The position numbers were made by a program, and so were the translations under genes. From CAYLLT01 sp964548565 (lineage in GTDB: Bacteria; Planctomycetota; Phycisphaerae; UBA1845; PWPN01): DNA of 14,940 bases. Below, in pieces: positions 1 to 6,549 of the stretch. Each line of letters opens with the position of its first letter. The stretch's first letter is position 1. Below the pieces are notes generated by a model, which was given only the letters and a program-made list of their open reading frames with translations, did no database searches and had not been told where the DNA came from. The DNA lies in contig CAZJTF010000162.1 in NCBI GenBank assembly GCA_964548565.1, positions 1 to 14,940 of the forward strand, in the 5' to 3' direction.

Positions 1-168
1 ACTTGCATCCTCCGATTGGGGTGATCCAATTGACGGCACTCCTGGTCCGTCAGGCTCCGCTCTGAGCGCGTCCAGCGGACGACGGTTCCCAGGATGTGGC
101 GGTCGTCAGCCGCTGCGGCAATCCTGCTGGCGGCCTTGACGACAGGCCAGGCGCGGCGACCCGGACGG
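1..168. other. left-edge region without a supported gene
   Basis: This stretch lies downstream of the DJ-1/PfpI gene. No clear gene, tRNA or repeat is seen. On the minus strand one reading frame stays open from about position 180 to the window edge (over 50 codons). It has no convincing start with a spaced Shine-Dalgarno, apart from an ATG at position 8 that directly abuts a GGAGG. It could be chance in high-GC DNA or the lead-in to a gene beyond the left edge. Confidence 0.4.
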
Positions 169-750
169 TCACAGTTCGACCTTCGTCCCGAGGACTTTGA
201 GGAAGGCAGCCAGCCAGGCGGGGTGGGCCGGCCAGGCCGGGGCGGTCACGAGGTTGCCATCGGTGTGGGCGGCATCCATGGGGACATCGACGTACTTGCC
301 GCCGCAGGCGCCGACATCAGGCCCCACGGCCGGGTAGGCGCTGCAGGAGCGGCCCTTGAGGACGCCCGCGGCAGCCAGGATCTGGGCGGCGTGGCAGATC
401 GCGGCGATGGGCTTATTGGCGGAGGCGAAGTGCCGTACGAGCTTGAGGACTTTCTCGTCGAGCCGCAGGTACTCGGGGGCTCGGCCGCCGGGCAGCACCA
501 ATGCGTCGTAGTCGTCGGCGTTCACGGTCGCAAAGGTGGCGTTGAGGGTGAAGTTGTGGCCACGCTTCTCGCTGTACGTCTGGTCGCCCTCGAAGTCGTG
601 AATCGCGGTGCGCACGTGCTCGCCGCTGCGTTTGCCGGGACAGACCGCATGGACCGTGTGCCCGACCATCAGGAGGGCCTGAAACGGCACCATGACCTCG
701 TAGTCCTCGACGTAGTCGCCGACGATCATCAGGATCTTTTTTGCGGACAT
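169..750 (-). CDS. DJ-1/PfpI family protein
   Basis: This 193-residue protein belongs to the DJ-1/PfpI superfamily (glutamine amidotransferase-like fold). Members include cysteine-dependent proteases, glyoxalases and proposed deglycases or stress proteins, so the exact reaction cannot be told from sequence. The nucleophile elbow is visible as AICHA with Cys119-His120. The conserved acidic residue of the active site falls in the N-terminal GDYVEDYE segment (Glu15/Glu18), and a LVLPGGRAPEYL strand-turn precedes the elbow at about residues 84-95. It is close to the family's usual single-domain length and is most like the bacterial and plant DJ-1 type in which PfpI domains occur singly or in tandem. 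The ATG at 750 is chosen over an in-frame ATG at 783 because AGAGGAG (763-757) lies six bases upstream. It has no signal peptide, so it is cytoplasmic. It lies 372 bp downstream of the M1 peptidase gene and is probably transcribed separately. Confidence 0.9.
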   Translation of the reverse strand: MSAKKILMIVGDYVEDYEVMVPFQALLMVGHTVHAVCPGKRSGEHVRTAIHDFEGDQTYSEKRGHNFTLNATFATVNADDYDALVLPGGRAPEYLRLDEKVLKLVRHFASANKPIAAICHAAQILAAAGVLKGRSCSAYPAVGPDVGACGGKYVDVPMDAAHTDGNLVTAPAWPAHPAWLAAFLKVLGTKVEL

Positions 751-816
751 CGGAAGCTCCTCTGTGTTCGCCGTTCGCTGCAAGCCGCATCAGCGGGGTC
801 TCCTGCGGCGTTTTGA

Positions 817-838
817 AGACCACGGCCTGTCTGTGCCA
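817..838. repeat. dispersed repeat, copy A (partial)
   Basis: These 22 bases match copy B (1014-1035) at 21 positions and contain CCACGGCCTGTCT. Unlike copies B and C, no perfect right arm follows within eight bases. A loosely complementary stretch appears about 60 bases on (around 898-912). It therefore looks like a partial or decayed copy. Confidence 0.65.
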
Positions 839-892
839 AACAGTACCAGTATCTATTGCGGGGACCGCTTCGTCGAGGTGCGCTGCAGGAAC

Positions 893-920
893 GCGCCGAC
901 ACAAACAGACATGTCGGTGC
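893..920. repeat. hairpin in the M1/DJ-1 spacer
   Basis: GCGCCGAC (893-900) pairs with GTCGGTGC (913-920), giving an eight-pair stem with one G-T wobble around a 12-base loop. The right arm runs into GTGCCACCCCG (918-928), a string that also follows the stem of copy C at 11296-11306. This suggests it belongs to the same repeat family or is the distal half of copy A. Confidence 0.5.
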
Positions 921-1000
921 CACCCCGCCGGCGCAGACAGTGTCTTCGACAGGCAGGCGGCGAGCGATCGACCCGGCCAGCCCACCCCAGCGGGGACGTC

Positions 1001-1064
1001 GGTGGCGCATGAAAGACCACGGCCTGTCTCTGCCAGGCAGACGGCAGAGACAGACCGCGCCACC
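1001..1064. repeat. dispersed hairpin repeat, copy B (complete)
   Basis: This is the best-formed copy. A perfect 11-base stem, CTGTCTCTGCC (1024-1034) with GGCAGAGACAG (1043-1053), encloses an eight-base loop. The whole is bounded by an eight-base inverted repeat, GGTGGCGC (1001-1008) and GCGCCACC (1057-1064). It begins about 60 bases after the stop of the M1 peptidase gene, so it may act as an mRNA 3' structure. No T-run follows in either direction, so it is not a classic intrinsic terminator. Confidence 0.75.
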
Positions 1065-1122
1065 TATCACACTTCTCACCACCATCAACCACCATCGGGG
1101 CCGCGCAGCACCTGCCACACGA

Positions 1123-3504
1123 TCAGTTGACGCAGGTCGGGTCGGGGCGGCTGGCGGAGCCGGCGATGCAGCGCTGGAAGAGGCCGAAGTCGCCCTGGTC
1201 GACATCCGTGTCGCCGTCGATGTCGGCGTCCTGGCACGCAGGATCGGCCTGCTGGATGTTCGCGCCGGTGCCGCAGGCTAGGAAATGCTCCAGGTCGGCG
1301 GTGTCTACGCGGTCATCCGCGTTGAAATCGGCGGGGATCGTCACCTTGAAGAGCAGCATGGCCGTCCCGCCGGGCAAGCCGTCACCCGAGGGCAGCGAGG
1401 ACGGGCTCGCCGGGTCGGCCAGCTCGCCATCGAGGGCGGCCCCGCTCGCGATTGAGGTGACGCCGTCCAGCACGAAGACGGTCCACCACTCGCCGGCGCC
1501 CAGGGTCGGGCAGGTGAGCGTGACCACGTAGTCGGCGGGCGAATATGTCACGGTAACAGGCACCTGGCCCGAGCGGCTGCCCGAGAGGCGGAAGTGTGAG
1601 CCGGCGAAGCTGACCGCCTCGCTGAAGCCGACCCGGATCGCGGTAATCGGCGTCCGGGCGCTGTTGACGGAGCCGGGCGCGGGCGACATGGTCAGGATCT
1701 TCGGCGGGAGCGGCACGTACGCGACCTGAGTGGCGGCGCCGCGGAGGATCTTCGTATCCTTATCGAACTGCAGGCTCGTCACGGTTCCGTCAGCTGGCAG
1801 AACGAACCATTGTCGGACGGTGCTGTCCGTGCCGGCAGCGTCATTCCAAATAACGTGCGTGCGGCTGCCGGAGGTCGTGTTCAGCGTGATGTCGATCGGC
1901 ATCTTGATGGCACCCGGGAAAAGCGCGTTGAGGGTCTTCTGGTACTGCTCGACGTGGAGGCGGACCCAGTTCCGCCCGTTGATCTGCTGCTGCTCCCAGC
2001 CATAGCGGTAGTACGGGGCGCCGGCCTTGTAGATCCAGTGGCTGAAGAACCAGTCGAGGTCGCGCCCCGAGACCGCTTCACAGACCGACTGGAACTCCTC
2101 GGTGTCGGCCGCCCCACCCTGGTACCTCTGTCGGTAGGCGGCGAGGGCGTCGAAGAAGGCCTGGTCGCCGAGCACGCCGCGCAGCATGTGCGTGACCCAG
2201 GCGCCCTTGTTGTAGGTGTACGTGGTATCGAAGATCGCGCTGCTGCTGCCGATGTCGTAGCGATAGACGGTACCCGTGCCGCTGGTACCTGGCCGATACG
2301 CGTTGAGGTGGCTGATGTAGGCTGAATACGAGCCGCCGGTGCGTCGTTCGTAAAAGACCGCCTCGGAAAAGCGGGCGAAGCCCTCGTTCAGCCAGGCGTG
2401 GTTCCAGGTGCGGCAGGTCACGTTGTCGCCCCACCACATGTGCGAGAGCTCGTGGATGTTGCGCCGTTCGCTGGTGTAGTCGCCCTGGCTGGTGATCGTC
2501 TGGTGTTCCATGCCGCAGCACCAGGGGAACTGCATGATGCCGTACTTCTCGTTGATGAAGGGGTACTCGCCGTAGGTGCCGGGCGCGCTGTAAACCGCGA
2601 GGGCCTCCATGATCGTATTCAAGCGCGCGGTGGAGGGCACCTGCTCCGGGTAGTGATAAAACTCGACGGGCATCGTGCCGCCGGGGTGAACGTAGTTGTA
2701 CGTCAGCTTCGTGTAGTTGGTCGCCCCGAAGGCGACGAGATAAGTCGCGATGGGGTAACTCTCGCGCCAGCGGTACTTCTTTTTGCCCCCCGGGAGCGTG
2801 TCGACGCCCTGCAGGGCACCGTTGGCGGCGACGACCATGCTGTCGGAGACGGTGACGTGCATGTCCATCGTGAATTTGTCGGAGACGTCGCTGTAGTTCT
2901 CCTTGCAGGGCCACCAGTAGTTGGCCTGGAACGGCTGGCTCAGGGAGCTGGCGATGCTGGCCCCCGCGTGCGTACCGAAGAAGTACTGCGTGCTGCCGAA
3001 GAAGTCGGTCCGGTTGAGCGGCGTACCCTGGTAGCTGACCCGCACCTGGAACTCCTGGCCCGCGCTGTACGTCCAGCCGAGGTTGATCACGACCTGGTTA
3101 CCGGGACGGGTGAAGGTGGCGGCGGCGCCGTCCACGGCAACGCCGGTGACGGTCATGTTGCTCTGGAGATCGAGCGTCAGCTGCGTCAGGCCCCCGGTGA
3201 GGCTGCGAATGTCGAGGGTGTTGGAGCCCTGGATCCGTTTGGGGCTGGTGTCGAAGCGGATCTCGAAGTCGAGAAAACAGTGGAGGACATCGAAGTCTGC
3301 CTGCGCCTCAGACGACGCGGCCAGGAAGCCGGAGTCGAGGCGGGTAAGGGCGTCCATCCGGGCCGCCACGCCGGCCGCGTAGCCGCAGAGCCCGCCCTTG
3401 CCCTCCTCCAGGTCGCAATCCTCGGAGGCGCGGACCGCCCGGGGCACAAGCGCAAAGCACAGCAGCAGATAGAGCAGCTTTCGCACGGGTCGACCTGACG
3501 CCAT
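1123..3504 (-). CDS. secreted M1 family metallopeptidase with Ig-like and dockerin-like C-terminus
   Basis: This 793-residue exported zinc aminopeptidase of the M1 (gluzincin) family should trim peptides outside the cytoplasm. Residues 1-26 form a signal peptide: Arg/Lys-rich start, LLYLLLCFALV core, cleavage probably after AVRA. An M1 N-terminal beta domain follows. The exopeptidase motif reads GMEHQ (331-335), with His where the classic GxMEN has Asn. Zinc ligands are His351, His355 (HELSH) and Glu374 (NEGF), the standard HExxH-x18-E spacing. Tyr431 in YNKGAW fits the catalytic tyrosine. Residues about 600-700 resemble a bacterial SbsA/Big_5 Ig-like domain. Residues about 726-793 carry two EF-hand-like loops (DFNADDRVDTADL and DIDGDTDVDQGDF), dockerin type I-like. 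The ATG at 3504 is preferred to that at 3540 because GGAGG (3514-3510) lies five bases upstream and the signal peptide starts there. M1 assignment is firm; substrate unknown. Confidence 0.93.
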   Translation of the reverse strand: MASGRPVRKLLYLLLCFALVPRAVRASEDCDLEEGKGGLCGYAAGVAARMDALTRLDSGFLAASSEAQADFDVLHCFLDFEIRFDTSPKRIQGSNTLDIRSLTGGLTQLTLDLQSNMTVTGVAVDGAAATFTRPGNQVVINLGWTYSAGQEFQVRVSYQGTPLNRTDFFGSTQYFFGTHAGASIASSLSQPFQANYWWPCKENYSDVSDKFTMDMHVTVSDSMVVAANGALQGVDTLPGGKKKYRWRESYPIATYLVAFGATNYTKLTYNYVHPGGTMPVEFYHYPEQVPSTARLNTIMEALAVYSAPGTYGEYPFINEKYGIMQFPWCCGMEHQTITSQGDYTSERRNIHELSHMWWGDNVTCRTWNHAWLNEGFARFSEAVFYERRTGGSYSAYISHLNAYRPGTSGTGTVYRYDIGSSSAIFDTTYTYNKGAWVTHMLRGVLGDQAFFDALAAYRQRYQGGAADTEEFQSVCEAVSGRDLDWFFSHWIYKAGAPYYRYGWEQQQINGRNWVRLHVEQYQKTLNALFPGAIKMPIDITLNTTSGSRTHVIWNDAAGTDSTVRQWFVLPADGTVTSLQFDKDTKILRGAATQVAYVPLPPKILTMSPAPGSVNSARTPITAIRVGFSEAVSFAGSHFRLSGSRSGQVPVTVTYSPADYVVTLTCPTLGAGEWWTVFVLDGVTSIASGAALDGELADPASPSSLPSGDGLPGGTAMLLFKVTIPADFNADDRVDTADLEHFLACGTGANIQQADPACQDADIDGDTDVDQGDFGLFQRCIAGSASRPDPTCVN

Positions 3505-3538
3505 TCGCCCCTCCAGTTCACGCGACTCCTGAGGGCGC

Positions 3539-3544
3539 ATTGTA
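3539..3544 (-). promoter_or_regulatory. possible -10 box for the M1 peptidase gene
   Basis: Read on the minus strand, TACAAT (3544-3539) matches the sigma-70 -10 consensus at five of six bases and lies about 35 bases before the chosen ATG at 3504. No good -35 box is seen at the usual distance. The box overlaps the alternative upstream ATG at 3540, which mildly favours the shorter start. Confidence 0.25.
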
Positions 3545-3636
3545 ACAGATCGCGAACAGCGAACGGGGAGAGGGGAGAGCGAAACAGCGAGGGGCGGACC
3601 GGTTGGACGAGCTCAGAAAACGGAGTGCACCAGTAG

Positions 3637-5397
3637 TTAGCTGGCCAAGGCTGCGGGCTTTTCAGGTTCGGAGAGGCCACGGCGGATCTCGTCGCCCCGG
3701 CGGACAAGCTCCTCGGCGCGCTGCCGAGCCGTCCGGATGGGGTCGAGCAGGCGTTCGGACCAGGCGACGACGGTCGCGGGCAGGCTGCCGTCGGCGTCGG
3801 GAGTTTCGCCCCGCTGCCACTGCCGCACGGCCGACTCCACGCCCCGCCGGACCCTCCATCGGACCATGACCCACAGGAGGGCGAACCAGACGAGCAGGAA
3901 CCCGACGTTCTCCAGCAGGTACTCGCCGCTCAGCACCGTCACGACCACTTGGACGAGGCGGCTCGGATCGATCAGGAAGCCGTCGAGCACCGGCTGCAGG
4001 AGCGGGAACCAGATGGCAGCTCCGAGCGTGAGAGCCATCCGGGCGATCCACGACAGCGGACCGCTGCGGGTCATCCGCTGCACGAGAGCGGTGCGGCGCC
4101 GCTCGATGGCAGACGTCAGGCGGTGGCGGAGGTCCGTGGCGGCCGCCTGGGCCTCGACCGGCTCCCAAAGTCGCCGACCGCCGTAGATGCGGGCGAGTTC
4201 CGGGCTGGACTGCTGCAGATGGGCGAAGGCCGCCTGGATGCGGTCCGACAACTCGCGGCCATCGACCGCCGCGTGGGCGGCGACAAGCGGTTCGATCGCC
4301 GCGGCGGGGCCGGCGTCGCGTCCCCCGCGCCCGTGCAGGGCACGGATCGCGGGTTCGAGGACGCTGCTGATCGCGCTGACGATCGGCCAGCGGGCGATCC
4401 GAACGCGGAAAACTTCGTCGGCCGTCGCCTCGCGCAGACGGGCGTCCTCCATGAGCCGGGGGATGGCGGTCTCGAGGAGCGGCAACCCGACGCGTTCGCT
4501 GAGCTGCTCGCGGGCCCGGCTCTCGAGGCGACGGAGCCGCATCGCCTCCTCGGCAAACCCCAGCGCATCGATTCGGCCAAGCACCGAGGCCGCCTGGTGA
4601 CGGAGGGCGAGCTTGCGCGATTCCTGCACGGCCGCTTCGCTGCGCTGGCGCGACAGCAGTTCGCGGAGGCGCGGCAGGTCCCAGCGGTCGGGATAGCGGG
4701 CGCTGACCAGGAAGACATCGGGAGGTACCGGCAGCGCGAGGACCTCTGCAATGCGCCGCGCGTAGTCGGCCCCGACCTCGCGGGCCGCCTCCTCGCCTTC
4801 GCGGGCAATGAGTTGATCAATCTTATTGAGGCAGAAGACGAAGTTGCGCGGGGCGTTTCCGCCGGCGACACGGGCGAGCAGTTCGCGAGGCTGTCGGTCG
4901 GCGTACTTTTCGACGCTCTGCAGCCAGAGGGGGTAGAGCATGTGCCGGAGCATGCGCCGGGTGATCTCGACGTGGGCTTCATAATGGCTGTCGAAATCCG
5001 GCAAATCCAGGAGCACCTGGCGCTGCAAGTCGGGCATCTGGTGCGTGGCGATCGTATACCGGCCGGGGACCTCGCGTTCGAGGAGCGCCTGCAGCCAGGC
5101 CTCGCGCGAGGCGTGTACATAGGCGACGACGCGGTCGGTGCCGACGCCGTGCGATGTGCGGGCGGTGATCTCCGCGCCGACGAGGGCGTTGACGAGCGAG
5201 CTCTTGCCGACGTTCTTGCCGCCGATGAGGCCGATCAGGTAGGCGTCCTGGCCGGCGGGCGTCGAGAGCGCGGCCTCGTCGAGGATCGGAGCGGTCGGCT
5301 CCTGGCCCGGTTCGGCGCTGCGGAGGCGCAGCCCCTCGGCGAGCAGGTCGCGGGCCTGCCGCAGGGTGTCGCGCTCGAGCTGATTGACGTCGGACAT
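3637..5397 (-). CDS. membrane-anchored dynamin-like/Era-like GTPase, function unknown
   Basis: This 586-residue protein has a complete N-terminal P-loop GTPase domain: G1 GGKNVGKSS (59-67), a candidate G2 Thr87 in GVGTDRV, G3 DLPDFD (131-136), G4 NKID (191-194) and G5 SAR (232-234). A long helical region (about 250-445) follows, then two hydrophobic segments (about 448-472 and 480-513) that could form a membrane hairpin, and a charged helical tail. The layout, GTPase then helical stalk then paired membrane segments, resembles bacterial dynamin-like proteins and YcjX/YkuE-type or Era-related membrane GTPases, but no named family is clearly matched. The ATG at 5397 is preceded by GGTGAGAGAG. 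It lies 43 bp after proB and so may share its transcript, though no functional link to proline synthesis is evident. Roles in membrane remodelling or envelope stress are guesses only. Confidence 0.85.
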   Translation of the reverse strand: MSDVNQLERDTLRQARDLLAEGLRLRSAEPGQEPTAPILDEAALSTPAGQDAYLIGLIGGKNVGKSSLVNALVGAEITARTSHGVGTDRVVAYVHASREAWLQALLEREVPGRYTIATHQMPDLQRQVLLDLPDFDSHYEAHVEITRRMLRHMLYPLWLQSVEKYADRQPRELLARVAGGNAPRNFVFCLNKIDQLIAREGEEAAREVGADYARRIAEVLALPVPPDVFLVSARYPDRWDLPRLRELLSRQRSEAAVQESRKLALRHQAASVLGRIDALGFAEEAMRLRRLESRAREQLSERVGLPLLETAIPRLMEDARLREATADEVFRVRIARWPIVSAISSVLEPAIRALHGRGGRDAGPAAAIEPLVAAHAAVDGRELSDRIQAAFAHLQQSSPELARIYGGRRLWEPVEAQAAATDLRHRLTSAIERRRTALVQRMTRSGPLSWIARMALTLGAAIWFPLLQPVLDGFLIDPSRLVQVVVTVLSGEYLLENVGFLLVWFALLWVMVRWRVRRGVESAVRQWQRGETPDADGSLPATVVAWSERLLDPIRTARQRAEELVRRGDEIRRGLSEPEKPAALAS

Positions 5398-5440
5398 GCT
5401 GCTCTCTCACCGGGCCGGACGCCGAGACCACACGGTTGTG

Positions 5441-6538
5441 TCAGTCCACGGTCAGGACAAGGTTATCACGGTGGACGACCTCGTCGAAAGGTTTTTCTCC
5501 GAGCACCTGGGCAAAGTGGCTCGTTCTGAGCCCCTTGATGCGATCCAACTCGGTGTGGCTGTAGTTGCTCACGCCGCGGGCGACGGTCTGGCCACCCTGA
5601 TCGAGGATCCGCACGATCGCGCCGCGGTCAAACCGCCCGCTGACGCCGCGGACGCCGCTGGCGAGCAGGCTTTTGCCGCCGGCCCTCAGCGCCTGAACGG
5701 CGCCGGCGTCGATGCTGATCTGGCCCTTCGGGCGGGCAGCCCCGAGGATCCAGCGGTGGCGTCCGCACATTCGGCGGGACGCGGGGGCGAAGATGGTGCC
5801 CACCCGCTCGCCCTCGAGCAGTCGCAGCAGGACGTCCTTCTGGCGCCCGCCGGCGATGACGGCGGTTTCGCCGGCCTCGGTCACCATGCGGGCGGCGTTG
5901 AGCTTGCTGAGCATGCCGCCGCTGCCGAGGACCGACCGCTCATTGCGGACGAGGCCGCGCGTCTGGTGATCGACGTGCATCACGAGGTCCACCAGCGCGC
6001 CGGAGGAGTCGAGCAGACCGTCCACGACGGTGAGGATCACCATGAGGTCGGCCTGCAGGAGATTCGTGACCAGTGCGGCGATCGTGTCGTTGTCCGCGAA
6101 CTTGTCGAGCTCGTCGACGGCGATGGTATCGTTCTCGTTAATAATGGGGATGGCGTTCAGGCGATGCAGGGAGTCGATGGTGTTATAGATGTTGATGTAC
6201 CGCGCGCGCTGCTCGAAATCGGGGCGGGTGACCAGCACCTGGCCGGCGTGGAGGTTGAACTTCGTGAGCGTCCGGGCGTAGAGACTCATCAGCGCGGGCT
6301 GGCCGATGGCCGCGGTGGCCTGCAGCATGGGGACGGACCGCGGGCGCCGCGGAAGGCCGGCGAGGCCCACGCCAGATCCGACGGCTCCGCTCGTCACGAG
6401 CGTCACGCGGATGTTCCGCTGGTGCAACACGGCGAGTTGGCGCGCGATGGAGCCGACGACCTGAGGATCGAGGCGGCCCTGGTCGCCGGCGAGGACGGCG
6501 GTGCCCACTTTCACCACCACGCTCTTCACGTGGCTCAT
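5441..6538 (-). CDS. proB: glutamate 5-kinase with PUA domain
   Basis: ProB phosphorylates glutamate with ATP to gamma-glutamyl phosphate, the first committed and feedback-inhibited step of proline synthesis, in the cytoplasm. The 365-residue length matches the usual two-domain enzyme (about 367). The amino-acid kinase domain shows VVVKVGTA near the N-terminus, the TSGAVGSG turn, IINENDTIAVDEL and the KFADNDTIAALV segment that binds glutamate, then LTVVDGL. After the RWILG linker (about residue 270) a C-terminal PUA domain follows, with ISIDAGAVQAL and GVSNYSHTEL. The ATG at 6538 puts MSHVKSVVVKVG in register with the family and begins 11 bp after the waaA stop, so the two genes are probably cotranscribed. 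proA, the next enzyme, is not in the window. Confidence 0.96.
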   Translation of the reverse strand: MSHVKSVVVKVGTAVLAGDQGRLDPQVVGSIARQLAVLHQRNIRVTLVTSGAVGSGVGLAGLPRRPRSVPMLQATAAIGQPALMSLYARTLTKFNLHAGQVLVTRPDFEQRARYINIYNTIDSLHRLNAIPIINENDTIAVDELDKFADNDTIAALVTNLLQADLMVILTVVDGLLDSSGALVDLVMHVDHQTRGLVRNERSVLGSGGMLSKLNAARMVTEAGETAVIAGGRQKDVLLRLLEGERVGTIFAPASRRMCGRHRWILGAARPKGQISIDAGAVQALRAGGKSLLASGVRGVSGRFDRGAIVRILDQGGQTVARGVSNYSHTELDRIKGLRTSHFAQVLGEKPFDEVVHRDNLVLTVD

Positions 6539-6549
6539 GATCTCGCGTC

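Larger units (their letters stand above)
751..1122. other. intergenic region with several hairpin repeats
   Basis: This 372-bp spacer separates the end of the M1 peptidase gene from the start of the DJ-1 gene, both on the minus strand. No gene is supported here; the short open frames differ between strands and share no recognisable domain. It holds two copies of a repeat built on CCACGGCCTGTCT (817-838 and 1001-1064) and a further hairpin (893-920). The promoter of the DJ-1 gene should also lie here, but no clear -35/-10 pair was identified. Confidence 0.7.

Noticed and set aside
94..816. Plus-strand open frame of 240 codons starting with a hydrophobic leader-like stretch
   Set aside because: It runs antisense through the DJ-1/PfpI gene, which has clear family motifs and a good ribosome site. 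The plus-strand product has no recognisable domain and is a high-GC shadow frame.
817..1064. Possible CRISPR array, because of repeated strings in the spacer
   Set aside because: Only two imperfect copies about 197 bases apart, with internal hairpins and no regular spacers or cas genes.
741..1281. Short overlapping open frames in the M1/DJ-1 spacer, some sharing RQAVVF-like strings
   Set aside because: The shared peptide string comes from the repeated hairpin DNA itself. The frames differ, lack ribosome sites and have no domains, so they are not treated as genes.
2398..3498. Plus-strand open frame of 366 codons
   Set aside because: It is antisense to the M1 peptidase over its whole length. 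Its Val/Gly/Ala/Arg/Asp-rich, low-complexity product is typical of the complement of real high-GC genes.
3541..3600. Purine-rich GCGAACAGCGAA-type tandem-like stretch upstream of the M1 gene
   Set aside because: It is short and irregular, with no consistent unit; probably compositional bias.
3949..5529. Plus-strand open frame of 526 codons
   Set aside because: It is antisense to the GTPase gene, whose G1-G5 motifs prove the coding strand.
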